NCBI GenBank assembly: GCA_017848855.1
Contig: JAFIHF010000027.1
Span: forward strand, 1 to 64,000
DNA from: Rhodanobacter denitrificans
Lineage (GTDB): Bacteria; Pseudomonadota; Gammaproteobacteria; Xanthomonadales; Rhodanobacteraceae
Direction of reading: 5' to 3'
Length of the DNA: 64,000 nt
The notes beneath the pieces are model-generated. The model searched no databases, had not been told where the DNA came from, and worked only from the letters and a program-made list of their open reading frames with translations. Shown one piece after another: positions 30,384-44,082 of the stretch. Within the stretch, counting starts at the first letter, position 1. Every line of letters starts with the position of its first letter. The translations under genes and the position numbers were made by a program.

Positions 30384-32570
30384 TTATGGCTGTGACGCAG
30401 CGGGCAGCGGCACGATGCGCAGCGCGCCGACGCTGGCGTCGTTCAACGGCTGGTCGCCGCCCACGCCGCCGGTGTAGTGCGCGTTGTGCGCGAGGTAGCT
30501 CATGTTGAAGCCGTCGTCGAGGGCGAAGCTGCAATGCGCGCCGGCATGTGCGCTGAATTGCGCGGTGGTGGAGAGCTGCTCGCCCACGCTGTGCGGCATC
30601 ACCATCGGCACGCGCTGCTCGGGGCTGCCGTCGCAGCGGATCGCCAGCAGCTTCACCGCGGCGGTGATGCCGGTGTTGATCGGGCCGTGGTCGTTGCGAT
30701 AGCGCAGCGCCACCTGGTAGCGGCCGTCGGCGGGCGCGATCCATGCGCGCGGCCACGCGCCTTCGACGCGCACGAACGGGCCTTCGCACTGCGGTGGGCT
30801 CTGCAGCGATTCGAGATCGTCGGCGCCGGTTTGCGTCACGCTGAAGCATTGCAGCGCGTTCGTTGCGGGCACCGCGCGCGTGCCGTCGATCGCGCCCACG
30901 CGCCGGCCGTTGAGGTAGAGCACGCCGGGCGCGGCGCTGCGCACCTGCCAGTTCGCGCCGTCGCGCGTTACCTGCGGCGCGGCGGGTGCGGCGGGCGCGA
31001 ACGGCGGCACCTTGCTGCGCAGGGCCAGCTCGGGCACCTTGATCGCCTTCAGCCGCACCACGCTGTCGTTGCCCTGCCGCGTGATGTGATCCGCCACCAG
31101 CAGGTTGCCGTCCAGCTTCTGCGGGCGTTGCAGGGTGATGCGGCGGCCGGGCAGCTGCAGGCTGATCGCGTCCTCGCGGCCGAACAGCATCGGCGCCAGC
31201 GACGCCGGCAGCTTCGGCTCGATCCTGCCGTCGCTTTCCAGCCCGAACACGCCTTCGCCGACCAGCGCGAGGTAGGCGGCCACCGACCACAGCTGGCGCG
31301 GCGAATCCACCACCGGGCCGCTGAGCTTGCCGTCGTCGACGTGGGTGGCCTCGGTGGTGAGCTCGTAGTTCTCCATGTTCGAGCCGGCCAGCGCGGCGCC
31401 GCGCATGATCGAGGCGATCTCGAACGCGATGTGCGCGGGGTCGTCCAGCTTGCGCGCGGCGCGCAGCGCGTAGGCGCTGACGAACGGCCAGATCGCGCGG
31501 TTGTGGTAGATCGGCTGGTCGGCGCGCTCGGGCCAGATCACCGGGCTGCCGGCCGGCCACACCGGATAGTTCGCCAGCGACTGCCGCGCGCGCTCGCCCT
31601 CGGCCACGCCGCTGTCGATCGCCAGCGCGAGGCCGAGCAGGTCGTAGGTGTCGTAGGGTGCGCCGTCGCCGCCGAGGTAGCTCATGTACATGCCGCGGTC
31701 GGCGCGCCAGAAATGCGCGTTGATCGCCGCCTTCAGCGCATCGGCCTGCGCCCGGTAATCCGCCGCACGCGCGTCGTGGCGCTGCTCGGCCATCTGCGCG
31801 GCGAGTTGCAGCGCCTGGTAGTGCAGCACGTTGGTGGACAGCGCGTAGGACTGCGCGATCGGCACCACGTCGTTCGCCATCCACGCGGGATAGGTCTGCT
31901 CGCGCCAGTCGAGGAAGGAGGTCTCGCCGCGGTACAGGCCCATGCCGGCGTCGAACGCGTACTGGCGATCCTGCGCCAACGTGTCGTTCAGCGCGTGCCA
32001 GGTCTGCTCGGCGAACGCGGCATCGTCGAGCAGGTGGCGCGCGGCGGTGAACCACGCCACGCGGTCCGTGCTGATCGGCCAGCTGCCGCCCGAGCCGGTG
32101 TCCTGCATCACCAGCGGTCCTTTCGGCGCATCCGGCACGCGGCTGCCGGAGAGCTTGAACAGCAGGCCGTTGCGCGCGCGCGCGGCGTCGTAGCGCCACA
32201 GGCCGAGATCCACCGAGAACGCGAGGTCGCGCGTCCACACGTAGGGCCACTTCTCGCCGGTGGCGAAGCAGTGGCAGGGAATCGGCCGGTCGTGGTCGTA
32301 GGCGCCGTCGCGGATCGCGGCGACCGAATCCAGCCTGAGGTCGTCCTGCGCCATCGCGTACAGGCCGTCGAACAGCGGGCTGGCGGTCTGCACCGCATAC
32401 GGCGGCAACGGGATCGCGCGCCGCGCGTGCGTCGCCTGCAGCAGGAAGCCGCCGCCGGGTTGCACCTGCATGCTGGCGCTCTGGCCGCGCCATTGCAGAC
32501 TGTCGTGCCACAGCGGGGCGTGTGCGCCGGCAGTCAGTGCCAGCATCAGGCTGCTGAAGAAGCTCATCAT
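30384..32570 (-). CDS. Secreted six-hairpin glycosidase family protein
   Basis: The 728-aa protein has a signal peptide (MMSFFSSLMLALTAGAHA) and a central (alpha/alpha)6 barrel-like region, about 100-470, recognisable from WPYVWTRDLAFSVDLGLWRY and SPVIWPERADQPIYHNRAIW. A C-terminal beta-rich region follows. This architecture is shared by glucoamylase-like, trehalase-like and rhamnosidase-like enzymes. In this cluster an exo-acting alpha-glucan or disaccharide hydrolase in the periplasm is the simplest guess, not a demonstration. Tandem ATGs at 32570/32567 follow a GAGGGA site. The stop codon abuts a palindromic repeat. Confidence 0.7.
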   Translation of the reverse strand: MMSFFSSLMLALTAGAHAPLWHDSLQWRGQSASMQVQPGGGFLLQATHARRAIPLPPYAVQTASPLFDGLYAMAQDDLRLDSVAAIRDGAYDHDRPIPCHCFATGEKWPYVWTRDLAFSVDLGLWRYDAARARNGLLFKLSGSRVPDAPKGPLVMQDTGSGGSWPISTDRVAWFTAARHLLDDAAFAEQTWHALNDTLAQDRQYAFDAGMGLYRGETSFLDWREQTYPAWMANDVVPIAQSYALSTNVLHYQALQLAAQMAEQRHDARAADYRAQADALKAAINAHFWRADRGMYMSYLGGDGAPYDTYDLLGLALAIDSGVAEGERARQSLANYPVWPAGSPVIWPERADQPIYHNRAIWPFVSAYALRAARKLDDPAHIAFEIASIMRGAALAGSNMENYELTTEATHVDDGKLSGPVVDSPRQLWSVAAYLALVGEGVFGLESDGRIEPKLPASLAPMLFGREDAISLQLPGRRITLQRPQKLDGNLLVADHITRQGNDSVVRLKAIKVPELALRSKVPPFAPAAPAAPQVTRDGANWQVRSAAPGVLYLNGRRVGAIDGTRAVPATNALQCFSVTQTGADDLESLQSPPQCEGPFVRVEGAWPRAWIAPADGRYQVALRYRNDHGPINTGITAAVKLLAIRCDGSPEQRVPMVMPHSVGEQLSTTAQFSAHAGAHCSFALDDGFNMSYLAHNAHYTGGVGGDQPLNDASVGALRIVPLPAASQP

Positions 32571-32651
32571 CTCGGTGTTCCCTCGATCCGGCCGGCGGGC
32601 AGCGGCGTCATGCGCTTGCCCGCCGCCCCTGCGTGTCGGCGGCCCCCGTGG

Positions 32652-32689
32652 CCGGACCGCCGCAGGCGCAAGCCTGCGGCCGGGTCCGG
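32652..32689 (-). other. Intra-operon hairpin with GNRA-type loop
   Basis: The stem CCGGACC plus CCGCAGGC pairs with GCCTGCGG plus GGTCCGG around a GCAA loop (plus-strand letters) in the 193-bp gap between two glycosidase genes. No T-run follows, so it more likely affects mRNA processing than termination. Confidence 0.45.
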
Positions 32690-32763
32690 GGCCAGTGTAC
32701 GCAGATGTGGCCTGGCTTGAGCAACCCCTCCGCCACGGGGACGGAGGAGCGTGGTTCATTGCT

Positions 32764-37316
<4,553 letters not shown>

Positions 37317-37365
37317 CGTGCAGCTCCGTGGGTCTTGTTGAAGGATTGAACAGCTGCGTCGAACG

Positions 37366-37443
37366 GTAGGAGCGCACCCTGTGCGCGATGGCGCCGTGCT
37401 TCGACCGGAGCCGAAAGCGTTCGCGCACAGGGTGCGCTCCTAC
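37366..37443. repeat. Palindromic repeat, 23-bp perfect arms
   Basis: Arms at 37366-37388 and 37421-37443 start GTAGGAGCGCACCCTGTGCG and are exact complements with a 32-base centre. It is the same family as 23492-23569, and lies between the amylase and GH31 genes. Confidence 0.9.
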
Positions 37444-37461
37444 GGAGGCATCGACGCCGCA

Positions 37462-39039
37462 TCAATGCAGCACCGCGCTGCCGTAGGCCGGCAACTGCAG
37501 CGCGCCGTGCGCGACGGTGGTACCAGGCAGGCTGTGTTTCAGCAGGCTGCGGAAGCGTTGCGCGGGCAGCTGCACCGTCTGCGGCTGGCCGGAGAGGTTG
37601 TGCAGCACCAGCACGTCGCCGTGCGGGTCGTCCAGTTCCCACGCGGCCACCTGCAGCTTGGCGTCGCGCCAGTCGTGCAGCGCGCCGTCGCGCAGCGCGG
37701 GAATCTCCTTGCGCCACTGGATCAGCATGCGGTACCAGTTGAGCAGCGAGGCGGGGTCGGCCTGCTGGGCCTCGACCGATACCGCGGCGCCGTCGCCCGC
37801 GCTCCAGCCTTCCCACGACGTCTCGCCCGGGCCCTTGCCGGCGCGGTACCAGCGCATCGGCTCGCGCAGGTGTTCGTCGGGTTTCTCGCCGCGCATGCCC
37901 AGTTCCTCGCCGTAGTAGACGAAGGGATGGCCGGGCAGGGTGAGCAGCATCGCGGCGGCGGTGCGCATGTGCTCGGGGTTGCCGGCGAGCTGGCTCATCA
38001 CGCGTTCCTGGTCGTGGTTGGACAGGAACGGCGCGTTGTCGTAGCGGCCGTGCGCGGCGGTGCGGTAGGCGGCGTACATGCGCTCCAGCGTGGCGCCGAT
38101 GTCGCGGTCGCGCTCCTGCTGCGCGCTGTCGATCAGCCGGGTGGCGAGCGGGAAGTCGAACACCGCATCCAGCGCGCCCATCCACGGCACGAGCTCGTCG
38201 GGGTTCTGCCGCGCCACCTCGCCGACCAGCCAGGCGTGCGGGTTCGAGGCATCGATGCCCTGGTGGAATTCGCGCCACCACGCGAGGTTCTTCCGCAGCG
38301 CGACCGGGTTGTCGGCGTCGGTTTCGCGGTCGTCGTAGACGTGCTGGGCGGCGTCGAGGCGGAAGCCGTCCACGCCCTTGTCCAGCCAGAAGCGGCCGAT
38401 CTTGATCATCTCCTGGCGCACCGCCGGGGTGTCGTAGTCGAGGTCGGGCATCTGCGCCACGAATACGCCGAGGTAATACTGTTTTGAAGCCGGGTCTCCA
38501 TCGGGCAAGGCATGCCAGAGCGGGCCGCCGGTGGCGCTGATCGCCTTGAGGTCGGTGGCGGGCGTGGCCCAGCTGTACCAGTCGCGATACGGGCTGTGCG
38601 GGTCCTGCGCGGCCTTGAACCACGGCGACTCGTCGCTGGTGTGGTTGATGACGAGGTCCATCACCACCTTGATGCCGCGCTTGTGCGCCTCGCGCAGCAG
38701 TCGCTCGAAGTCGGCCATCGTGCCGTACTGCGGGTTGATCGCCTCGTAGTCGGTGATGTCGTAGCCGTGGTAGCTGGGCGAAGGATTGATCGGCATCAGC
38801 CAGATGCCGTCCACGCCCAGCGACTGCAGGTAGTCGAGCTTGGCGGTGACGCCGTTGAGGTCGCCGGTGCCGTCGCCGTCGCTGTCGTACCAGCTGCGCA
38901 CGAAGATCTCGTAGTACACGTCGGACGGCGCCTGCGTTGCCGCGGGGTTGGCGGTGGCGGGCGTGGCGGCCGGCGCCGGCGCGGCCGGCAGCAGCAGCGC
39001 GGCGGAGAGCAGCAGGGCGAGGCGGAGCGGGGTTTTCAT
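37462..39039 (-). CDS. Secreted GH13 alpha-amylase
   Basis: The 525-aa protein has a signal peptide (about 1-25) and a GH13 barrel starting YYEIFVRSWYDSDGDGTGD. Catalytic residues are Asp229 (GFRLDAAQH), Glu274 (LVGEVARQ) and Asp343 (LSNHDQER), and conserved region I is DLVINHTS. It should hydrolyse alpha-1,4-glucan outside the cytoplasm. A GGAGG site 5 bases before the ATG is a strong start. The short gap from the halogenase-like gene (19 bp) indicates one transcript. Confidence 0.92.
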   Translation of the reverse strand: MKTPLRLALLLSAALLLPAAPAPAATPATANPAATQAPSDVYYEIFVRSWYDSDGDGTGDLNGVTAKLDYLQSLGVDGIWLMPINPSPSYHGYDITDYEAINPQYGTMADFERLLREAHKRGIKVVMDLVINHTSDESPWFKAAQDPHSPYRDWYSWATPATDLKAISATGGPLWHALPDGDPASKQYYLGVFVAQMPDLDYDTPAVRQEMIKIGRFWLDKGVDGFRLDAAQHVYDDRETDADNPVALRKNLAWWREFHQGIDASNPHAWLVGEVARQNPDELVPWMGALDAVFDFPLATRLIDSAQQERDRDIGATLERMYAAYRTAAHGRYDNAPFLSNHDQERVMSQLAGNPEHMRTAAAMLLTLPGHPFVYYGEELGMRGEKPDEHLREPMRWYRAGKGPGETSWEGWSAGDGAAVSVEAQQADPASLLNWYRMLIQWRKEIPALRDGALHDWRDAKLQVAAWELDDPHGDVLVLHNLSGQPQTVQLPAQRFRSLLKHSLPGTTVAHGALQLPAYGSAVLH

Positions 39040-39058
39040 GGAGCCTCCGTCGAAGGGA

Positions 39059-40576
39059 TCAGGCCGTGGCGGGCGCCGGCATGCCGCAGTGGCGCGCCAC
39101 GTATTCGTGGTGCGGCGGCAGCGTGGCCACCGCGCGGTTCACCAAGGTGCGCACGTCGGCGAGGAAATGGTCGAGCTGCTGCTCGCTGAGGTCGTCGGCC
39201 AGCGGGTGGTGGCGCGCCGGCTCGATGCGCTGGCCCAGCAGCACCTGCAGCCAGCCGGTTTCGGCGAACAGCTCGTCGCCCTCGCGGAAGATCATGCCGG
39301 TGCGGCGGAACAGCTCGATCCGCCGCGCCAGTTCCGGCGGAATCTCCATCGCGCCGCAGCGTTGCCAGAACGGCGTGTCGGTGCGTTCGGTGGCCTTGTA
39401 GTGCAGGATCAGGAAATCGCGCACCCGCTCGTACTCGAAGCGGGTCTGGCGGTTGTATTCGTCCACCAGCGCGCGGTCGCAATGGCGGTCGGGGAACATC
39501 GCCAGCAGGCGGTTCACGCCGGACTGCACGAGGTGGATGCTGGTCGATTCCAGCGGCTCCATGAAGCCGGCGGCGAGGCCCAGCGCGAGGCAGTTGCGCT
39601 TCCACGCCAGCTTGCGCATGCCGGTGACGAAGCGCAGCGGGCGCGGCTCGCTCAGCGCCTCGGTCTCCAGGTTCGCCAACAGCTGTGCGGCAGCCTCGTC
39701 GTCGCTGATGTACTGGCTGCAGTACACGTGGCCGTTGCCGGTGCGCGTCTGCAGCGGGATGCGCCACTGCCAGCCCGCGCTGCGCGCGAGTGCCTGGGTG
39801 TACGGCCGCATCGGGCCGCCCGGCGCGCTGCCCACCGCCAGCGCGCGGTCGCAGGGCAGCCAGTGCTGCCAGTTCTCGTAGCCGGCCTGCAGCGCGCCCT
39901 CGATCAAGAGGCCGCGGAAACCGGAGCAGTCGATGAAGAAGTCGCCCTCGACGGTGGCGCCGCCGTCCAGCAGCAGCGATTCGATGTAGCCGTCCTCGGC
40001 GTGCAGGCGCACGTCGACCACCTTGCCCTCGATGCGCTCCACGATGCCGGGCGCGATGTGCCGGCGCAGGTACTGGCCGTACAGCGAGGCGTCGAAGTGG
40101 TAGGCGTAGCGGATGCCGCCGAGCGGGCTGTTCGGCACCGTGTCCAGCCGCGCGAAGCGGAGCTGGGCGGCGGCCGCCGCGTTCAGCGAATGCGCCCACA
40201 GGCTCTGCGCGCCGGGCCGGCCGCGGCTGCGCAGCCAGTAGTGGTGGAACGGCGTCAGCCCCAGCGGCAGGCCGAGGTCGCCGAACGCGTGGAGGTAGGA
40301 CTCGCCCACGCGGGTGAAATCGTTGAGCTGCACGCCCAGCTTGAAGGTGCCGTGCACGGCGCGCAGCATGTCGTCCTCGTCGAGGCCGAGGAAGCGGTTG
40401 ACGTGCAGGATCTGCGGGATCGTCGCCTCGCCCACGCCCACGGTGCCGATCTCGGCCGACTCCACCAGCGCGATCTTCAGCTGCGAGCCCAGCGCGCGCG
40501 CGAGCAGGGCCGCGGTCAGCCAGCCGGCGGTGCCGCCGCCCACGATCACCACGCGCCGAATGCGTGCATCACTCAT
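39059..40576 (-). CDS. Tryptophan-halogenase family flavoprotein
   Basis: The 505-aa protein is of the flavin-dependent halogenase fold. It has the FAD motif GGGTAGW (13-19), GVGEATIP (47-54), a lysine in GTFKLG at position 79 aligning with the catalytic Lys79 of PrnA, WQWRIP (269-274, the WxWxIP motif) and EPLEST (340-345). The halogenase active-site set thus looks complete. Homologues are often found beside TonB-receptor carbohydrate genes in Xanthomonadales and Caulobacter, where the role is unproven. A GAGGG site precedes the ATG at 40576; the upstream TonB gene ends 130 bp away behind a strong terminator. Confidence 0.87.
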   Translation of the reverse strand: MSDARIRRVVIVGGGTAGWLTAALLARALGSQLKIALVESAEIGTVGVGEATIPQILHVNRFLGLDEDDMLRAVHGTFKLGVQLNDFTRVGESYLHAFGDLGLPLGLTPFHHYWLRSRGRPGAQSLWAHSLNAAAAAQLRFARLDTVPNSPLGGIRYAYHFDASLYGQYLRRHIAPGIVERIEGKVVDVRLHAEDGYIESLLLDGGATVEGDFFIDCSGFRGLLIEGALQAGYENWQHWLPCDRALAVGSAPGGPMRPYTQALARSAGWQWRIPLQTRTGNGHVYCSQYISDDEAAAQLLANLETEALSEPRPLRFVTGMRKLAWKRNCLALGLAAGFMEPLESTSIHLVQSGVNRLLAMFPDRHCDRALVDEYNRQTRFEYERVRDFLILHYKATERTDTPFWQRCGAMEIPPELARRIELFRRTGMIFREGDELFAETGWLQVLLGQRIEPARHHPLADDLSEQQLDHFLADVRTLVNRAVATLPPHHEYVARHCGMPAPATA

Positions 40577-40639
40577 GTCGCCACCCTCGCCGAGGCCGTT
40601 GCCGGCCATGGAACCCCTTTGCGCGTGTCGGCCCCGTCG

Positions 40640-40672
40640 AAAAAAGCCCCGCTGGTTTGCACGCAGCGGGGC
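40640..40672 (-). terminator. Rho-independent terminator between receptor and enzyme genes
   Basis: On the minus strand a 9-bp stem (GCCCCGCTG with CAGCGGGGC) with a 9-base loop is followed by TTTTTTCGA. It would stop most transcripts after the TonB receptor gene, leaving lower read-through into the halogenase and glycosidase genes. Confidence 0.82.
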
Positions 40673-40706
40673 ATGGGGGAGTTGCGCGGTACTTGCGTGT
40701 TGCCGC

Positions 40707-43622
40707 TTACTGGAACTTGTACGACACACCCAGCGAGTAGGTGCGGCCGTAGCGTTCCCAGGTCTGCACCTGGCGCGGATCCTTGTTCTGGAACGTGGTG
40801 AAGATCTTGTTCGACAGGTTGGAACCCTGCGCGATCACGGTCAGGCCCTTGAACGTGCCGCTGTCGAACGTGTAGCTCACCTGCGCGTCGTAGGTGCTGC
40901 CGCCCCGGATGGTCTGCTCGATGCGCGAGGCGCTGATGCCCGACACCTCGCCCAGGAAGTCGGAGCGGTAGCTGTCGCTGATGCGCGCCTCGAAGCCGTT
41001 GTGCTGGTAGTAGATCGTGCCGTTCGCGACCCACTTCGACAGGCCCGGCACGGTGATCGGCGTCGGGTTGCCGGGGTACACCAGCGAGCTCTTGGTGCGG
41101 TTGCCGGTGAGGATCACGCCGAAACCGTCCAGCGGCTGGGCGATCAGGTTGAACGGCAGGTTCAAGGTGACCTGGGCGCCCTTCACGTAGCCGCGGCCGT
41201 CGTTGGTGGGGCCGGAGACGATGCCCTTGGTGGTGCCCAGCTGGCTCAGCTGCGCCGGGGTCAGGCCGAACGGCAGGAAGGCGCTGAAGTCGTACAGGTA
41301 GGCCGCGTTCGGGTTGATGTAGTCGTGCAGGCCGATGAAGTAGCCCGACACCGAGAAGTAGCCGCCGCCGCCGGTGCGGCACAGGTCCGAGTTCTTCTGG
41401 TCGGCGGCGTTGCACTGGTAGCTGTTGCCGCCGCTGAAGTAGTGCTCGTAGCTGACGTTGAAGTTGTCGGCCATGGTGGGCTGCAGCTTCGCGTTGCCGC
41501 CCGAGGCGCTGAAGTAGGCCTGGTTCGGATCGGTGTTCGGCAGGTGGGTGATGTTGCCGCTCACCGAGAGGCTGGCGTTCATCTGGTCCATGCGCGGGCG
41601 GGCCAGGGTGCGGGCGGCGCTGACGCGCAGGTCGTCGTTGTCGGTGAAGCCGAAGATCAGGTTCGCGCTGGGCAGGACCTTGTTGTAGCTGGTGGTGCCG
41701 ACCACCGGGATCAGGGTGATCGCGTTGCCGGTGATGGCGCTGCCCGGGGCCACGCGCTCGCCGGTCGCACGCTGCGAGGTGTGCTGCGCCTGCACGCCGA
41801 AGTTGCCGCGCAGGCTGATGCCGGCCAGCTGGGTGTCGAGGTTGAACTGCACGTACGGGGTGAAGACGTTCTCGCGCACCTTCCAGTTCGGCGGCATCGA
41901 CAGCGAGGAGCCGAACGTCGGCACGTTCACCAGGCTGCCGTTCGAGATCAGCGCGAACGGGTCGTAGCAGAGCTGCGAGCCCACGCCCATCCACGACAGC
42001 GGATCGCAGCTGCTGCCGCCCTGGATCGGCGCGCTGGTGACGGCGCTGCCGCCGCTGATGGTGCCGCCGCCGAGGGTCAGGAAGCTCTGGTCGATGTGGT
42101 AGGTCTTGTTGCGGCGGCTGTTGGCCACGCCGAACTCCATGCTGGAGAACGGACCGCTGGCGAAGCTGCGCTCCACCGCGATGCGCACGTTGGCGAGCGA
42201 ATCGACGGTGCGCGGCGCATTGATGAAGCCGGCCTGCACCACGTCGTTGCCGCCGCCCCAGCCCTGCGGGTCGGTCAGCACCACGCCCTGGGTGTAGTTC
42301 AGCGACGGGTTGACGAACAGCATGCCGTTGTTGAGCTCGCTGAAGCCCAGCGTGTCGGTGGCGCCGGTCTTGTTGAAGCTGGTGCCGGAGTAGCTTTCCA
42401 GGTTCACGTCATGGCGGGTCGCGCGCGAGTAGTTCGCGACGGCGTCGATCGACCAGTTCTCGTTGATCGTGAACTTGTTGTCCCAGTTGAAGTTGGTGAC
42501 GCCCGCGCTGGTGCTGTTGTAGTCGTTGCGGATCACCGGCGACACGTTGGCGTAGGTGCCACTCTGCACGAAGCCACCGGTGGGGACGTGCGGATCCGGG
42601 ATCACCACGCCGCCGGGCTGCAGTTGCGCGGAGCTCCACCACAGCGGGAACTCCATGCCCTTGGCCTGCTGCACTTCCTTGAAGTTGTCGTAGGTCAGGT
42701 CGACGGTGCCGGTGTAGTGCTCGTTCGGCTGCCACTGCACGGTGGCCAGCACGCCGTTGCGCTTCATCGAATCGGTGATGCCGAAGTTCTTCGAGCCGCC
42801 GATCACCGCGTCGCCGTTGTTGTCGTTCGGGTAGCCCCACGGCCCCTGGTGCTTGATCTGCGTGGGGTGGTCTTCCAGGTCCACGCCCAGGGTCACGCCC
42901 ACGGTGTGGTCGGCGAACTGGTGCACCCACACGCCGTTGAGGTCGTGGCCGGTGTTGCTCACGCCCTTGCCCGGCGACAGCTCGGACATGCTGTTCCAGA
43001 TGTACTTGGCGTTCACCGCCGCCTCGGGGCCGTTCTTCTCCAGCGGGCGGATCGTGTGCATGTCCACCGTGCCGGACAGGCCCTGGCCGATCAGGTCGGC
43101 CTGCGGGGAGAGGTGCACCACCACGTTGTCGAACCAGCTCGACGGGTACTGGTCGAACTGCACGTCGCGGTTGTTCGAGGTGGAGACCTGCTGGCCGCCG
43201 TTGATCAGCGCGGTGGAGAAATCGGGGCCGAGGCCGTGGATGGTCAGCACCTGCGGGCGGCCGTTCAGGGCCTGCACGGCGAGGCCGGGCAGGCGGCCCA
43301 GCGTGTCGGCGATCGAGGTGCCGGGCAGCTTGCCGACCTGTTCGGCCGAGACTGCCTCGACGATGGAGTCGGCGTTCTTCTTCAGCGCGGTGGAGTTCTC
43401 GATGCTGCTGACGAAGCCGTTCACCTGCACGGCCTGCATCTGCTTCGCCTTCTCCTTGTCCTTCTTGGTGCCGTCGGCCTTGGCGGACTGGTCGGCGCTG
43501 CTCTGCTGGCCATCCTGCTGCTGCGCGGCGGGCGCCGGCGCGGTGGCAGCGCTGGCCACGGCGCAGGTGCCGAGGCAGGCCGATGCGATCGCCATGGCCA
43601 GCAGCTTGTGTTTCATCAACAT
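40707..43622 (-). CDS. TonB-dependent receptor, probably for maltodextrin
   Basis: The 971-aa outer-membrane protein has a signal peptide (ending near VASAAT), a plug domain with DSIVEAVSAEQVGKLPGTSI and DTLGRLPGLAVQ, and a large C-terminal beta-barrel that ends in the aromatic-rich strand TYSLGVSYKFQ. It imports substrates across the outer membrane using TonB energy. The glycosidases downstream and the shared operator upstream (43778-43791) identify the substrate as an alpha-glucan by context. The start at 43622 (MLMKHK) was preferred because GGGGAG is 9 bases upstream; the ATG two codons later has poorer spacing. Confidence 0.93.
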   Translation of the reverse strand: MLMKHKLLAMAIASACLGTCAVASAATAPAPAAQQQDGQQSSADQSAKADGTKKDKEKAKQMQAVQVNGFVSSIENSTALKKNADSIVEAVSAEQVGKLPGTSIADTLGRLPGLAVQALNGRPQVLTIHGLGPDFSTALINGGQQVSTSNNRDVQFDQYPSSWFDNVVVHLSPQADLIGQGLSGTVDMHTIRPLEKNGPEAAVNAKYIWNSMSELSPGKGVSNTGHDLNGVWVHQFADHTVGVTLGVDLEDHPTQIKHQGPWGYPNDNNGDAVIGGSKNFGITDSMKRNGVLATVQWQPNEHYTGTVDLTYDNFKEVQQAKGMEFPLWWSSAQLQPGGVVIPDPHVPTGGFVQSGTYANVSPVIRNDYNSTSAGVTNFNWDNKFTINENWSIDAVANYSRATRHDVNLESYSGTSFNKTGATDTLGFSELNNGMLFVNPSLNYTQGVVLTDPQGWGGGNDVVQAGFINAPRTVDSLANVRIAVERSFASGPFSSMEFGVANSRRNKTYHIDQSFLTLGGGTISGGSAVTSAPIQGGSSCDPLSWMGVGSQLCYDPFALISNGSLVNVPTFGSSLSMPPNWKVRENVFTPYVQFNLDTQLAGISLRGNFGVQAQHTSQRATGERVAPGSAITGNAITLIPVVGTTSYNKVLPSANLIFGFTDNDDLRVSAARTLARPRMDQMNASLSVSGNITHLPNTDPNQAYFSASGGNAKLQPTMADNFNVSYEHYFSGGNSYQCNAADQKNSDLCRTGGGGYFSVSGYFIGLHDYINPNAAYLYDFSAFLPFGLTPAQLSQLGTTKGIVSGPTNDGRGYVKGAQVTLNLPFNLIAQPLDGFGVILTGNRTKSSLVYPGNPTPITVPGLSKWVANGTIYYQHNGFEARISDSYRSDFLGEVSGISASRIEQTIRGGSTYDAQVSYTFDSGTFKGLTVIAQGSNLSNKIFTTFQNKDPRQVQTWERYGRTYSLGVSYKFQ

Positions 43623-43777
43623 GTCTCGTCTCCCCACGAATATGGTCGGTGTCTGTCGTAATCGCGGCGTGCGCCGCACGGCGATTCCATCGATGGCCAT
43701 CGTCGGCAGCAGGCTTGCTTCCATGCGTCCGTCGCGTGATTGCATGTTAGGCCCGCGTCTACGGCGCGAACGATCCG

Positions 43778-43791
43778 TGCATACGTATTCA
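43778..43791 (+). promoter_or_regulatory. LacI-type operator, copy 2
   Basis: TGCATACGTATTCA, identical to copy 1, lies 156-169 bp upstream of the TonB receptor start. Confidence 0.75.
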
Positions 43792-43970
43792 TGGCGCGGC
43801 ACGCTTGTGTTTGTTGCAATGCCGCATTACGTGGCGATGCGTCTTGCGGCAGTGCGCCTGATCCCGCACAAAGCCGCGCCGCAACTTCATCTTCACGATC
43901 CAAATATATCCTGCAAATAGACGTCCATACGGCTATTTGAATCAATCTTTCAACGCGCATGCAGCATCCA

Positions 43971-43984
43971 TGAATACGTATGCA
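43971..43984 (-). promoter_or_regulatory. LacI-type operator, copy 3
   Basis: TGAATACGTATGCA on the plus strand is the exact reverse complement of copies 1 and 2. It lies 99-112 bp upstream of the alpha-glucosidase start. The 180-bp separation from copy 2 would allow DNA looping by a tetrameric or paired regulator. Confidence 0.75.
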
Positions 43985-44082
43985 GCACTGTGCAGGGTGG
44001 GCATGCCCTGCCACTAAGCTGGGCGCCGTTTCGACGACAGGCGGCCCGCATGACTGGCTGCCTCACGCCATGGGGCCCAGCA

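Larger units (their letters stand above)
43623..44082. other. Divergent control region of the glucan cluster
   Basis: This 460-bp region separates the TonB receptor (minus) from the alpha-glucosidase (plus). It holds two operator copies (43778-43791, 43971-43984) and an AT-rich stretch at about 43900-43950, unusual for this genome and likely to include promoters. An inverted repeat CAAATAG (43914-43920)/CTATTTG (43933-43939) lies between the operators. I see no gene in it. Confidence 0.6.
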
